NCBI RefSeq assembly: GCF_003610995.1
Contig: NZ_CP032543.1
Coordinates: 1,860,001 to 1,924,000 of the forward strand
Reading direction: 5' to 3'
DNA: 64,000 bases
Origin: Streptomyces griseus subsp. griseus
Lineage (GTDB): Bacteria; Actinomycetota; Actinomycetes; Streptomycetales; Streptomycetaceae
Below are positions 47,191 to 56,095 of the stretch, one piece after another; the first letter of the stretch is position 1, and each line of letters starts with the position of its first letter. The translations under genes and the position numbers were made by a program. The notes beneath the pieces were generated by a model. The model saw nothing but the letters and a program-made list of their open reading frames with translations, did no database searches and was not told where the DNA came from.

Positions 47191-47295
47191 GAATCGCCCA
47201 TCGGCCCCGGACCCGCACCCGAACCCCGTGCACCCACGCCCGTCGTTCTGTACGTTCGGAGCCCATCCGTGACCGAGGCGCGAGGAGGGCACGAC

Positions 47296-48975
47296 ATGGC
47301 CGGACTGCGTCTGGGTCCACTGCTGCGGTACGTCGACTGGGAGTCGGGGGCCGTGGCGACCGTCTGGGTCGAGGCGAGCCGTCCGTGCACCGTGGAGGTC
47401 CGGTGCGCGGACGGCGCCTCGGGGACGTCCCCGACCTTCTCGGTGGGCGGGCACCACTACGCGCTGGTGGTCGTGGAGGGGCTGACGCCCGGCACCACGA
47501 CCGCGTACGAGGTGGTGATCGGGGAGCGGCGCGTGTGGCCGCCCGAGGACTCCCGCCTGCCGCCGAGCACCATCACCACGCCCCCGGTGGGGGCAGCCGC
47601 GGCGGAGGGGCCCGGGGTCCGGATCTCGTTCGGCTCGTGCCGCTGGGCCGCCGCCCCCGGCGACGGGCACGATCCGGCGGGCCCGGACGCGCTGGTCACC
47701 CTGGCCGCCCGTCTCGCCGCCGACCCGGCCGCCGAACGCCCCGATGTCCTCCTCCTGCTCGGCGACCAGGTGTACGCGGACGAGACATCGGCGGCGACGC
47801 GGCGGAGGCTGGCGACGCGGCGCGATCTGCGGGAGCCGCCGGGCGCGGAGGTCGCGGACTACGAGGAGTACACCTGCCTGTACGACGAATCGTGGCGCGA
47901 CCCCGAGGTGCGCTGGCTGCTCTCCACCGTGCCCAGCTGTGCGATCTTCGACGACCACGACGTCATCGACGACTGGAACACCAGTGCCGCCTGGCAGGAG
48001 CAGATGCGCGCCACTCCTTGGTGGAACGAGCGGATCGTCAGCGGGCTGATGTCGTACTGGGTCTACCAGCACCTGGGCAACCTCTCCCCCGCCGAGCTGG
48101 CGGAGGATTCCGTGTACGCCGCCGTGCGGGCCTCCCCCGACGGCACCGAGACGCTGCGCCGGTTCGCCGCGGAGGCCGATGCGGATCCGGCCCGGACCCG
48201 CTGGAGCTATCAGCGCGTTTTCGGCCGAGTACAACTGCTCATGGTGGACACCCGGGCGGCCCGTGTCCTGGCCGAGGGGCGGCGGGCGATGCTGGACGAC
48301 GGCGAGGCCCGCTGGCTCCGGGAGAAGGTGCTGGAGAACCCCTCCGCGTACGACCATCTTCTGATCGGCAGCTCGTTGCCGTGGCTGCTGCCGCCGCTCA
48401 TCCACGATGTGGAGACCTGGAACGCGGGTCTGTGCGCGGGAGTTCGCGGCGGGCGCTGGGCGCGCTTCGGCGAGAAGGTGCGCCGGGCGGCCGATCTGGA
48501 GCACTGGGCCGCGTTCCCCGAATCCTTCGGCCGGTTCACGGAGCTGCTCCGCCGCGCCGGGAGCGGGCCGGACGCCCCGGCGACGGTATATGTGCTGTCC
48601 GGGGACGTGCACCACGCCTACCTCGCCGAGCCGCACTGGCCCGACGCCACCCCCGACGGCGCCCCGGCGGCCCGCATCCTCCAGCTGACGTGTTCCCCTG
48701 TGCACAACTCGGTGCCCCGGTCGATCCGGATGGGATTCCGTTTCGGCTGGAGCCGGGCGGGCCGGCGCATCGGCCGGCTGCTGACCCGCCACGGGCGTAC
48801 GGAACCCTCGCCCGTCACCTGGAGCAGGGCGGGCGGCCCCTGGTTCGGCAACCAGCTCATGACGCTGACCCTGCGTGGCCGGAACTCTGCGCTGACATTG
48901 GTCCAGGCCAAGTCGACAGGCGGCAGCAACCAGCTAGTGAGCGTTCTTGAGCGTTCACTCACCCAGGAGCCGTGA
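47296..48975 (+). CDS. PhoD-like metallophosphatase
   Basis: A 559-residue alkaline phosphatase D family protein. The N-terminal beta domain (LGPLLRYVDWESGAVATVWV) is the Fn3-like PhoD lid; the catalytic core shows ISFGSCRW, LLLLGDQVYADE, AIFDDHDVIDDWN and VLSGDVHHAYLAEP, which supply metal ligands. No signal peptide is seen, unlike Tat-exported PhoD, so it is probably cytosolic. GAGGAGG lies 7 bp before ATG 47296. Confidence 0.9.
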   Translation: MAGLRLGPLLRYVDWESGAVATVWVEASRPCTVEVRCADGASGTSPTFSVGGHHYALVVVEGLTPGTTTAYEVVIGERRVWPPEDSRLPPSTITTPPVGAAAAEGPGVRISFGSCRWAAAPGDGHDPAGPDALVTLAARLAADPAAERPDVLLLLGDQVYADETSAATRRRLATRRDLREPPGAEVADYEEYTCLYDESWRDPEVRWLLSTVPSCAIFDDHDVIDDWNTSAAWQEQMRATPWWNERIVSGLMSYWVYQHLGNLSPAELAEDSVYAAVRASPDGTETLRRFAAEADADPARTRWSYQRVFGRVQLLMVDTRAARVLAEGRRAMLDDGEARWLREKVLENPSAYDHLLIGSSLPWLLPPLIHDVETWNAGLCAGVRGGRWARFGEKVRRAADLEHWAAFPESFGRFTELLRRAGSGPDAPATVYVLSGDVHHAYLAEPHWPDATPDGAPAARILQLTCSPVHNSVPRSIRMGFRFGWSRAGRRIGRLLTRHGRTEPSPVTWSRAGGPWFGNQLMTLTLRGRNSALTLVQAKSTGGSNQLVSVLERSLTQEP

Positions 48976-49001
48976 TCGGTTTTCAGCCAGGCGGCAAAAT
49001 G

Positions 49002-49039
49002 TTGAACTTGCAAGTAATGGTGAGGTTTCCCTAACCTGA
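49002..49039 (+). promoter_or_regulatory. promoter of the DoxX gene with iron-box-like palindrome
   Basis: TGAGGTTTCCCTAACCTGA (49021-49039) resembles the DmdR1/IdeR iron box (TTAGGTTAGGCTAACCTAA) in both half sites. TAACCT within it can serve as the -10 box of a promoter with TTGCAA (49008) 18 bp upstream. This suggests iron-dependent repression; binding is unproven. Confidence 0.4.
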
Positions 49040-49088
49040 GGCGCTCAGTCGGTTCACGTCCCCACCCAGACCGAAGGAGCCCACCCCC

Positions 49089-49535
49089 ATGTCCAGTCGC
49101 CTGAACGGGGCCCAGCCCTATGCGCTCGGCCTCTTCCGCTTCGTCATCGGCCTGATCTTCGCCATCCACGGCGCCTCCACCATCTTCGGCCTGTTCGGCG
49201 GCCGCGAGGCCGAGGCCGGAGCCTGGCCGGGCTGGTACGCCGCCCTGATCCAGCTGGTCTGCGGCACCCTGGTCGCCCTCGGCCTCGGCACCCGAATCGC
49301 CGCGCTCCTCGCCTCCGGGTCGATGGCCTACGCGTACTTCGTGGTCCACCAGCCCGAGGCGCTCACCCCGGTCGGCAACGGCGGCGAGGCGTCGGCCCTC
49401 TTCTGCTGGGCGTTCCTGCTGCTGGTCTTCACCGGCCCGGGCGCCGTGGCCCTGGACCGGTTCTTCGGGTCGCGCACCGAGCGCACCCCCGCCGAGCAGT
49501 CCCGCCGCGAGCCGGCCACCGCCGTCTCGGTCTGA
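49089..49535 (+). CDS. DoxX family membrane protein
   Basis: A 148-residue four-helix protein: LGLFRFVIGLIFAIHGASTIF, AALIQLVCGTLVALGLGTR, AALLASGSMAYAYFVVHQP and ALFCWAFLLLVFTGPGAVAL. DoxX proteins are membrane partners of redox enzymes; in mycobacteria one works with superoxide dismutase. A Cu/Zn-SOD-like gene lies just downstream on the other strand. GAAGGAG precedes ATG 49089. A possible iron box lies upstream. Confidence 0.88.
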   Translation: MSSRLNGAQPYALGLFRFVIGLIFAIHGASTIFGLFGGREAEAGAWPGWYAALIQLVCGTLVALGLGTRIAALLASGSMAYAYFVVHQPEALTPVGNGGEASALFCWAFLLLVFTGPGAVALDRFFGSRTERTPAEQSRREPATAVSV

Positions 49536-49616
49536 CACCCGGCACACCCCGGACGACACGGTGCCCCGCTCCCCGCGCGACGGACGCGAAGGGGCGGGGC
49601 ACCGCCGTGCTCCCTT

Positions 49617-49761
49617 ACCTCGTTACGGAAGTACGGCCAGGACGCACCTCGGTACGGGACCACGGCCACGGACTACCTCGGTACGGGCATACAGTCACGG
49701 CCTACCTCGGTACAGGCATACGGCCAGGAAGTACCTCGGTACAGACCTACGGCTAGGGCGC
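49617..49761. repeat. 29-bp tandem repeat, 5 units
   Basis: Units begin at 49617, 49646, 49675, 49704 and 49733, each 29 bp and each starting ACCTCGGTAC (first unit CGTTAC). There are no spacers. The last unit contains the stop codon of the SOD-like gene (49753-49755), so the array begins in that gene's last codons and runs through its 3' untranslated region toward the DoxX gene. Confidence 0.85.
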
Positions 49762-50481
49762 GAACGGCACCGTGAAGCAGGCCACCCGCTTCCCCGCGCC
49801 GCCCTGGGCGTCGTGGACGATCACCGAGCGGGCACCGCCGTCCCGGAACCCCCACTCGTGCCGGGCCTCCGCCTCGCCGTTGCCCTTGCCGTCGGTGCGG
49901 AAGTCCAGCCACACCTCGTTGTCCGGGTCCGCGGTGGCCGAGGTCCGGTGCTGGTAGTGCGGCCCCGCCGACGCGGGGTCGGCCGCACAGGGCGAGGTGT
50001 GCACATGCATCCCGTACGCACGGTTCGGGACGAGGCCGCGCAGCCGGGTGCCTACGCGGTGGCTGGTCCGGTCGGCGTTGTGCGTGATCTCGATCCGCGC
50101 GGCCGCCGGCACGAGGGCGGTGTCGTACGTCAGCGCGTCGGACGGCACGAAGGAGCCGGGCGGCGAGAACACCCCGTCGGCCCGCATCCAGAGCCCGCCG
50201 CTCCGCGAGGCGCCGCCGACCGGGCCCGCCTCTTCTGCACCGCTCGCCGCTCCGGCGCCGGTGCTGTGGGCCGCGTGGCCTCCGCCGTCCGGAGCGGGCG
50301 CGCCGTCCGAGCCCGCCGCCCCATGGGCGATCGAGACACCGCCGGTGAGCATCACCAGGGCCGCGGCCCCCACCAGCACCCTCCTCCGTACGGTCCCGGG
50401 CGCCCGGGACGCACCGTCCGCCCCGGCCACCTCTGCCGCCGCTGCCGTCTCCGTGTCCGGGCCCACCTGTGCTGCTGCCAT
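49753..50481 (-). CDS. membrane-anchored Cu/Zn superoxide dismutase-like protein
   Basis: A 242-residue protein with one N-terminal helix (RVLVGAAALVMLTGGVSIAH), a Gly/Ala/His-rich linker and a C-terminal SOD-like beta barrel. Candidate metal ligands are in GMHVHTSPCAADP, GPHYQHRT and HEWGFRDG; the Cys pair (SPC and RVACF) could form the usual disulfide. The active-site set is not fully canonical, so dismutase activity is uncertain. GAGGAG lies about 10 bp before ATG 50481. Confidence 0.82.
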   Translation of the reverse strand: MAAAQVGPDTETAAAAEVAGADGASRAPGTVRRRVLVGAAALVMLTGGVSIAHGAAGSDGAPAPDGGGHAAHSTGAGAASGAEEAGPVGGASRSGGLWMRADGVFSPPGSFVPSDALTYDTALVPAAARIEITHNADRTSHRVGTRLRGLVPNRAYGMHVHTSPCAADPASAGPHYQHRTSATADPDNEVWLDFRTDGKGNGEAEARHEWGFRDGGARSVIVHDAQGGAGKRVACFTVPFAP

Positions 50482-50682
50482 GCGCTGCCGCTCCTCGCTC
50501 GTGCCGGTCGTTGCGGCCTGCCTAACGCCCGTACCGCCCGCGAGGTGTACACGATCCGCACAACATCACCCGACCCTGAGCGATCTGTGCGGAGCCCTCA
50601 CGCGTACGCTGTACAGCTGAACCTGCCGCCCATGCCGCTCCCCTGCGACGTCGCGGCGTTGACACGATCGGGGAGTCGACGG

Positions 50683-51492
50683 GTGCTTGAGAGTGTGGCC
50701 GCACTGACCAGCAGCCCATGGATCTATGTGGTGGTCGCCGTCTCGGTGCTGCTGGACGTCTTCCTCCCCCTGCTGCCCAGTGGTGTCCTCGTGATCACCG
50801 CCGCAACCGCGGCCGCCGCCGGCTCCACCGGCGTCAACGGCGCCGGGAACGCGTCCGGTGAAGTGCCCTCCCTCGTCGTCCTCATCCTCTGTGCGGCCAC
50901 CGCCTCGGTGCTCGGTGACCTCGTCGCGTACCGCCTGGCCTGGCGCGGTGGCGACCGGCTGGACCGGGCGATCGCGCGCTCACGCCGTCTCACCAAGGCG
51001 CAGGAACGTCTCGGCGCGGCGCTGAGCCGGGGCGGCGGGGCGCTCGTGGTCATCGCCCGGTTCGCGCCCGCCGGCCGCTCGGTGGTCTCCCTCGGGGCGG
51101 GCGCCGCCCACCGCAGGGTGCGGGACTTCCTGCCGTGGTCGGCGCTGGCGGGCCTGGCCTGGGCGGGCTACAGCGTGGGGCTCGGCTACTTCGGGGGCCG
51201 GTGGCTCGGGTCGACCTGGTTCGGGACGGCCGTCTCGGTGCTGGCCCTGTTCATGGCGGGCGCGCTGGCCGCGTTCGTCGTGAAGCGCCCGGCCGCCGTG
51301 CGGGATGCGGCGACGGCGGAGGCGCTCCAGGGCTCCTCCGCACCGGCGGCCGTGCCCGCCCAGGACGCCAAGTCCCGGAGCACCCGCCACGATTCCGCCC
51401 AGGACGCTGTTTCCGGCACCGCGTCCGGCACCGTCTCCAGCCAGCCGAACGGCCCCGCGCCGGTCACATCACCGGCGCCGGTCTCCCCCTGA
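50683..51492 (+). CDS. DedA family membrane protein
   Basis: A 269-residue polytopic protein related to the DedA/SNARE-associated lipid scramblase family. Conserved parts are VLLDVFLPLLPSGVLVITAA, LGDLVAYRLAWRGG, VIARFAPAGRSVVSLGAGA (the F-x-P-x-x-R motif) and SALAGLAWAGYSVGLGYFGG. The C-terminal 60 residues are disordered and Ser/Ala-rich. GTG 50683 has GGGGAG 8 bp upstream. DedA proteins recycle carrier lipids or move phospholipids across the membrane. Confidence 0.85.
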   Translation: MLESVAALTSSPWIYVVVAVSVLLDVFLPLLPSGVLVITAATAAAAGSTGVNGAGNASGEVPSLVVLILCAATASVLGDLVAYRLAWRGGDRLDRAIARSRRLTKAQERLGAALSRGGGALVVIARFAPAGRSVVSLGAGAAHRRVRDFLPWSALAGLAWAGYSVGLGYFGGRWLGSTWFGTAVSVLALFMAGALAAFVVKRPAAVRDAATAEALQGSSAPAAVPAQDAKSRSTRHDSAQDAVSGTASGTVSSQPNGPAPVTSPAPVSP

Positions 51493-51548
51493 GCCGTTCC
51501 CGGCTGTCCGTCCTCCGGTCCGCTCCCCGGTCCGTCCTCCCCGCCGGC

Positions 51549-51785
51549 TCAGCTCCCGGCGTTGCTCCGGGCGGCCACGCCCCGTATCTCCAGGCCGTCC
51601 AGCAGCTTCATCGTGGCCTCGGTGATCTCGTCGACGGCACGGTCGAACACCTCCCTGTTGTGCGCGGCGGGCGCGCGGAAGCCGGACACCTTGCGTACGT
51701 ACTGAAGGGCTGCGGCCCGCATGTCCTCCTCGGTGGCCTCTTCGGGGAGGGCGGGCGGTCGAAGGGTCTTGATGCTGCGGCACAT
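51549..51785 (-). CDS. DUF2277 family small protein
   Basis: A 78-residue protein beginning MCRSIKTLRPP, followed by EEATEEDMRAAALQYVRKVSG and ending in a helix before IRGVAARSNAGS. This matches the small DUF2277 family found in actinobacteria and plants; function unknown. It resembles a helical DNA- or nucleotide-binding core by its charge pattern, which is only an impression. Convergent with the DedA gene. Confidence 0.85.
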   Translation of the reverse strand: MCRSIKTLRPPALPEEATEEDMRAAALQYVRKVSGFRAPAAHNREVFDRAVDEITEATMKLLDGLEIRGVAARSNAGS

Positions 51786-51867
51786 GTCTCCAGTGTGGAC
51801 CGCACCACTGACAACGGCCCGGCGTCGCCCCGCACCGTCCCGCGACCGGTGCCCCCTCCCCGGCCCG

Positions 51868-53247
51868 TCAGTCGACCCGCTCGATGACGGGGATCTCGTA
51901 CGTCCCGTCGAGGACGGCGGCCCCCGGTGTGTACAGCCGCAGCATGGGCCGGAACTCTCCGGCGGGCGCGGGGAGCCAGTTCGCCGCCCGGGCGGGGTCG
52001 GCGGGCCGGCCGTGGGAGAGGTACAGGGTGAGCGAGCCGTCGTCCGCGTGGAGGAGACCGGGCGTACGGTCCCCGATCGAGTACCGCCCGGCCGGGTTCT
52101 CGATGAGGTGGTAGTCCGGGATGCCGTACATCGTCACCGACCAGAACGCCCCGACGGGCGGCGGCTCCGGGAAGCGCAGGACATAGGAGTGCGCCCCGTC
52201 CAGCTGCCGCCCTTCGCTGTCCTGGAAGGTCTGGGCGTACACCGCCTCGTACCCATGGTTCCCCCACAGCCCGACCCGGGCCGCCACCGCGCGGGCCAGG
52301 TAGGAGGCCTCCCGGTCGGGGGTCCGCCACTGCGGCGAGTCGATGGTGCCGACACCGAAGTGGTCCAGGTTGTAGTCGAACGCGTGCGGGTCCATGGTCC
52401 AGCTCCCGGGCTGCCCGCCTCCGCCGCCCGCCCCGGCGCGGCTGACCCCCTCGACCCGGGCCCGCCCCCGCTCCAGACCCTTGGCCAGCGCGTCGACGAG
52501 GGCCGGGCCGGCGGTGGCGTACGGCGAGGGTCCCTCCTCCAGCAGCCCGAGCGGCTGGAACCGGTCCTGGTAAGCCCGGTCGGCCGCGGACGGCGGGAAG
52601 TCGGCCGTCCACACCCGCAGCTCCTCGAAGAACCGCAGCTCCTCCGGTACGCCGGGCTCGGGCGCGGGCAGTCCGGTGCGGTGGGGCCTGCCGTCGAGGG
52701 GGGTGAGGGTGAGCCGCTCCTGGAGCGCCCGGACACGCGGCAGGTCGTCGGGGCCGTCACAGGCGTAACGTCCCGCCACGGTCACGACGGAGGTGGGCGC
52801 GTCGATGACCCCGCGTACGCCGTCGGGGACGCCGCCCGCCCAGCCGGGCGGCACGATCAGCCACTCGCCCTCGCCGGTACCGGTGGCGCGTCGGCCGACG
52901 TACGCGAAGTTGTTCGTCCAGGCATCGATGAACTGGAGCACGTAGTACGCGCCGCCGGTGTCGGGGACATGAAGGCGCAGCGGCCCGCCGGACAGATCGA
53001 GCTGGGCCACGGAGTAGGCGGTGTCGTTGTTGACGGAGACGAATTCCGTACGGTGGTCGGCGAGGTGCTCGGAGTGGGCGAACCGGTTGAAGGGTGCGGC
53101 CGGCATCCCTCCGAACCCTCTATGGAGCGAGGTTGCGACCATGGAGAGGTCGTAGACCAGGGGGTATCCGTAGATGTACGCCTCGGCGGCGAGATCCACG
53201 AGATCGGTCCCCGGGCTGTCGGTCCCCGTCCCGGGGCTGTCGGCCAC
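51868..53247 (-). CDS. DUF1254/DUF1214 domain protein
   Basis: A 459-residue protein with an N-terminal DUF1254 domain (DLAAEAYIYGYPLVYDLSMV, VNNDTAYSVAQLDLSGGPL) and a C-terminal DUF1214 domain (GAFWSVTMYGIPDYHLIENP, LTLYLSHGRPADP). No signal peptide is visible although many relatives are exported. The role of the family is unknown. It starts with GTG two bases after the stop of the small membrane protein gene, so the two are cotranscribed. Confidence 0.88.
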   Translation of the reverse strand: MADSPGTGTDSPGTDLVDLAAEAYIYGYPLVYDLSMVATSLHRGFGGMPAAPFNRFAHSEHLADHRTEFVSVNNDTAYSVAQLDLSGGPLRLHVPDTGGAYYVLQFIDAWTNNFAYVGRRATGTGEGEWLIVPPGWAGGVPDGVRGVIDAPTSVVTVAGRYACDGPDDLPRVRALQERLTLTPLDGRPHRTGLPAPEPGVPEELRFFEELRVWTADFPPSAADRAYQDRFQPLGLLEEGPSPYATAGPALVDALAKGLERGRARVEGVSRAGAGGGGGQPGSWTMDPHAFDYNLDHFGVGTIDSPQWRTPDREASYLARAVAARVGLWGNHGYEAVYAQTFQDSEGRQLDGAHSYVLRFPEPPPVGAFWSVTMYGIPDYHLIENPAGRYSIGDRTPGLLHADDGSLTLYLSHGRPADPARAANWLPAPAGEFRPMLRLYTPGAAVLDGTYEIPVIERVD

Positions 53248-53249
53248 CG

Positions 53250-53699
53250 TCAGACCGCCGGCTGGGAGCGGTCGGTGCACAGGGCCCAGATGATGAAGAC
53301 GTCGATGGCGATGGTGACGATGGCCCAGATCGGCGTGTACGGCAGCCACATGAAGTTGGCGATCAGGTTCAGGGCGACAAGGGCGATGCCCACGGCCCGG
53401 GCCCAGGTGGCGCCCCTGAGGATGCCCCAGCCGACGAAGATCAGGACGACGCCGAGGATGAGGTGGATCCACCCCCATGTGGTGACGTTGAACTTGAAGA
53501 CGTAGTCGTTGACCGCCGCGTACACATCGTTGGTGGCGATCCCCGCGACGCCCTTGATGACTCCGAGGACACCGTCGACGAGGAGCAGGAAACCGGCGAA
53601 CAGCGTTCCGCCGCCGGCCCACGGGTTGGCGGAGCCGCGGTCCGAGGAGGACGCGGCGGGGCGGGAGGTGCCGGGCGTCGGTGTGCTGGACTGGGACAT
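53250..53699 (-). CDS. four-helix DUF7144-type membrane protein
   Basis: A 149-residue protein with a Ser/Thr-rich cytosolic N-terminus and four helices, including LFAGFLLLVDGVLGVIKGVA, WIHLILGVVLIFVGWGIL, AVGIALVALNLIANFMWLPY and WAIVTIAIDVFIIWALCTD. The family is widespread in actinobacteria without known function. It is translationally close to the DUF1254 gene downstream (2-bp gap). Confidence 0.82.
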   Translation of the reverse strand: MSQSSTPTPGTSRPAASSSDRGSANPWAGGGTLFAGFLLLVDGVLGVIKGVAGIATNDVYAAVNDYVFKFNVTTWGWIHLILGVVLIFVGWGILRGATWARAVGIALVALNLIANFMWLPYTPIWAIVTIAIDVFIIWALCTDRSQPAV

Positions 53700-53907
53700 G
53701 GAGACTCCTTGGCCGGGGCAGACACGGGTGCCTGCGGTCCTGACCTGCGCTGATGGTGCGTGCAGATCAGCTCCGACGTTCCCTGCGGCCGGTCCGGCCA
53801 GCCACTTGGACGCACCCGTTCGGGTGAAGGCTCACGGGCCACTCGCACGGGTTCCCACGTTCCCCGATTGACGAGTGCACGGGTTTCCGAGGGCACGGGT
53901 GCGGGGT

Positions 53908-54141
53908 CTACGGGTTCACGGCCGGGCTCCAGGTGTCGAGGTCGCCGCCGCGCCATTCGATCAGCCCCGGCCGGTCCAACTCGACGGCCTCGTCCGGCCC
54001 GGGCGCGAACCCCGCGGCCCGCAGCAGCGCGGCCACCTCGCCCCGCCCGTGCGCCAGCCCCACGATCTGCCCGTGCACGGTCACGCGCCGCGCTCCGGTG
54101 GCGGAGGGCGGGTGGACGATCACAGGAGGATGCGCGGCCAT
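53908..54141 (-). CDS. small conserved hypothetical protein
   Basis: A 77-residue protein of unknown function with a predicted beta-beta-alpha start (RRVTVHGQIVGLAHGRGEVAA) and an acidic C-terminus (EWRGGDLDTWSP). Codon use is typical of the genome. I cannot name the family. The 207-bp gap to the gene at 53699 shows no other gene. Confidence 0.6.
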   Translation of the reverse strand: MAAHPPVIVHPPSATGARRVTVHGQIVGLAHGRGEVAALLRAAGFAPGPDEAVELDRPGLIEWRGGDLDTWSPAVNP

Positions 54142-54216
54142 GTCTCCACGGTGCCTTGGGGGTCGCGGGAGCGCATCCCGGGAGAAGACCGGCAGGAGCC
54201 CCCCGGAGGCGCACCC

Positions 54217-54858
54217 CTACCGGCCGAGCAGCAACATCTCCGAGCCCACCGGCCGGAACCCGGCGGCCTGGAACGCCCTGATGCTGCGCGCGTTGCCCGC
54301 GGCCTGCTGGGACCAGAGGGGCCGGCCGTCGGGCACCAGATGGCGGGCGGCGGTGGCCAGGGCGCGCCCGAGGCCCCGGTGGCGGGCGTCCTCGTCCACT
54401 TCGACGGCCACTTCCCAGCGTCCGGCCACGCCACGGCCCAGGACCAGCACCCCGCCGTCGACCGCCCACATCCGCACCCCGTCACGCCTCCTGCGCGCGC
54501 TCACCGCCCGCGGATGAACCGGATCGGTGACTTCCCGCAGCTCCAGCGGAGGTTCCCCGGGCAGCGCGGGCGCGACCGTGAGGAGGTCGATCGTTTCGGT
54601 GGTCCGGCCGGTCCGCTCCAGGAACGCGTGGAGGAAGCCCGGGTGCATCGTGGCCGCCAGCGCGTCGCAGTCGAGGGCCGCCAGGGTCGCGTGGACCCAC
54701 GCGGGATCCTCGTCGGTGAACACCACCGAGTGCGCGGTGAAGGCGATCACGCCACTGTCCCGCCCGCTCGGCGCCTCCACCACGGTGGTTCTTCCGTCGG
54801 CCGCCGGAAACCGGCCGTGTGCCGCCCCTTCCAGGATCTCCGCAAGACTCTGCCCCAC
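54217..54858 (-). CDS. GNAT family acetyltransferase
   Basis: A 213-residue protein with two halves. The C-terminal half has the acetyl-CoA loop DEDARHRGLGRALATAARHL and the trailing strand GSEMLLLGR; the N-terminal half lacks the loop, giving a tandem-GNAT-like shape. GTG 54858 is chosen for GGGAGGGG 8 bp upstream. Acceptor unknown. Confidence 0.8.
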   Translation of the reverse strand: MGQSLAEILEGAAHGRFPAADGRTTVVEAPSGRDSGVIAFTAHSVVFTDEDPAWVHATLAALDCDALAATMHPGFLHAFLERTGRTTETIDLLTVAPALPGEPPLELREVTDPVHPRAVSARRRRDGVRMWAVDGGVLVLGRGVAGRWEVAVEVDEDARHRGLGRALATAARHLVPDGRPLWSQQAAGNARSIRAFQAAGFRPVGSEMLLLGR

Positions 54859-54921
54859 GCCTGTGCCCCTCCCCGTTCTCCACCAGGGCGCCACCCGCAC
54901 CCGCCCTGTCGGCCGCCGCGC

Positions 54922-55314
54922 TCAACGGCGACGCTCCGCGCCCGCGCAGCCGACACAGGCCGTAGCCGCCGGCCGTACCTCCAGGCGGGCGGCCGGAATG
55001 AGCTCTCCGCACACCTCGCAGCGCCCGTAGTCGCCGTTCTCCAGCCGTTCCACGGCCAGGTCCAGCTCGGCCAGGTGCTCACGCGCCTGCGTCAGCAGGG
55101 AGGCGACATGGGCACGCTCGAAGGCCGTACTCGACCCCTCGGGGTCATGCTCGTCATCGACGGCCACCAGGGCGTTCGCCTCGACGATGGCCTCGAAGTC
55201 ACGGCTCAGCGCCGCCATCCGCGCGCTCGTGTCGGCGTGGTCGGCCAGGAGCCGTCGCCGGACCGCCCGATGTTCGGGCGGTACGGACGGTTCATCGCCG
55301 GTGTGCTCGGTCAT
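54922..55314 (-). CDS. TraR/DksA C4-type zinc finger protein
   Basis: A 130-residue protein with a coiled-coil hairpin (about residues 15-90) and a C-terminal C4 zinc finger, YGRCEVCGELIP followed by ACVGCAG. DksA relatives act in the RNA polymerase secondary channel with ppGpp; the acidic tip of the coiled coil (DDEHDP) is in place. The gene is followed in the operon direction by the GNAT gene. Confidence 0.85.
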   Translation of the reverse strand: MTEHTGDEPSVPPEHRAVRRRLLADHADTSARMAALSRDFEAIVEANALVAVDDEHDPEGSSTAFERAHVASLLTQAREHLAELDLAVERLENGDYGRCEVCGELIPAARLEVRPAATACVGCAGAERRR

Positions 55315-55384
55315 CGACTCCACAACGCCGGACCGGAAGCGGCCATTCCAGGCCACTCCTCTGTAGCCGTCACGGATATAGCCG

Positions 55385-55626
55385 CTACGAACCCTCGCTG
55401 AAGCGGACGGACCACGCGTAACCACTGAGGGTGTCGTGCGGAACCTGCCGGACCTCTCTGACCTGGCAGCCGTCGTGAGCTTGAGCGCGAACCGGTCGAG
55501 ACGCTGCGCGTCGGTCAGCTCCTCCATGGACAGCGGCGCCCCGATCACCAGATCCTCGTGAAGGGTTACGTCGGTTGCGGAGCCGTCCGAGCAGGCCGAG
55601 CAGTGATGCGTTCTGGGTAGGGCCAT
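55385..55626 (-). CDS. small hypothetical protein with CxxC motif (one apparent frameshift)
   Basis: Starting at ATG 55626, the product begins MALPRTHHCSACSDGSATDV and continues with ELTDAQRLDRFALK. There third-position GC falls; the neighbouring frame has good codon use and reads AHDGCQVREVRQVPHDTLSG to a stop at 55385. One base lost near 55478-55482 explains this and gives about 80 residues. Without the correction the first frame would run into the downstream zinc-finger gene. Function unknown; the CSAC pair may bind metal. Confidence 0.55.
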
Positions 55627-55701
55627 GCCCCCAGTGTGCGCCCTGGCCGGGCACGCCGTTCACCGCCCTCGGGAAGAAGCCGCCCGCAGGAACGGAGATG
55701 C

Positions 55702-55736
55702 GCGAAGGCCCCGACCGTGACGGTCGGGGCCTTCGC
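55702..55736 (-). terminator. strong terminator of the tRNA-Val gene
   Basis: A perfect 16-bp stem (55702-55717 with 55721-55736; GCGAAGGCCCCGACCG) and a TGA loop, 12 bp past the 3' end of the tRNA on the same strand. Confidence 0.92.
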
Positions 55737-55747
55737 ACATCACACGG

Positions 55748-55819
55748 TGGGCGCGGACGGTTTCGAACCGCCGACATCTGCTTTGTAAGAGCAGCGCTCT
55801 ACCCCTGAGCTACGCACCC
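55748..55819 (-). tRNA. tRNA-Val (anticodon TAC)
   Basis: The minus strand folds as a complete tRNA: acceptor GGGTGCG/CGCGCCC (one G-T pair), D-arm GCTC...GAGC, anticodon arm CTGCT-CTTACAA-AGCAG with anticodon TAC, and T-arm CGGCGG-TTCGAAA-CCGTC. The CCA end is not encoded. It decodes GTA and, by wobble, GTG. Its own terminator follows. Confidence 0.95.
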
Positions 55820-56095
55820 GTGGATGAGGCAACAGCGTACATGGGCCGGACCCCCTGGTCATAAACCGGATCGGGAACCGACGGGAACCGATGGGGGGAC
55901 GATGGGGAAGCGATCGGGGGGCGATCGAGGCTGCGCCGAACCGCGAGCGCCGGGCCGGGCCGGGGGTTAACCCCACCCCGGAGACGGTAGCCGTCCGTAT
56001 GCCCCTGCCCCGGCCCCGGTGCATACGGTTTGCAGTACACCGGCAGCGACGACCGGTGGCACCGTCCGGCTGTATTTCCTGGGGGACCGATCACC

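Noticed and set aside
49617..49761. CRISPR array, because the unit is 29 bp
   Set aside because: Units follow one another directly with no spacers, and no cas gene is present.
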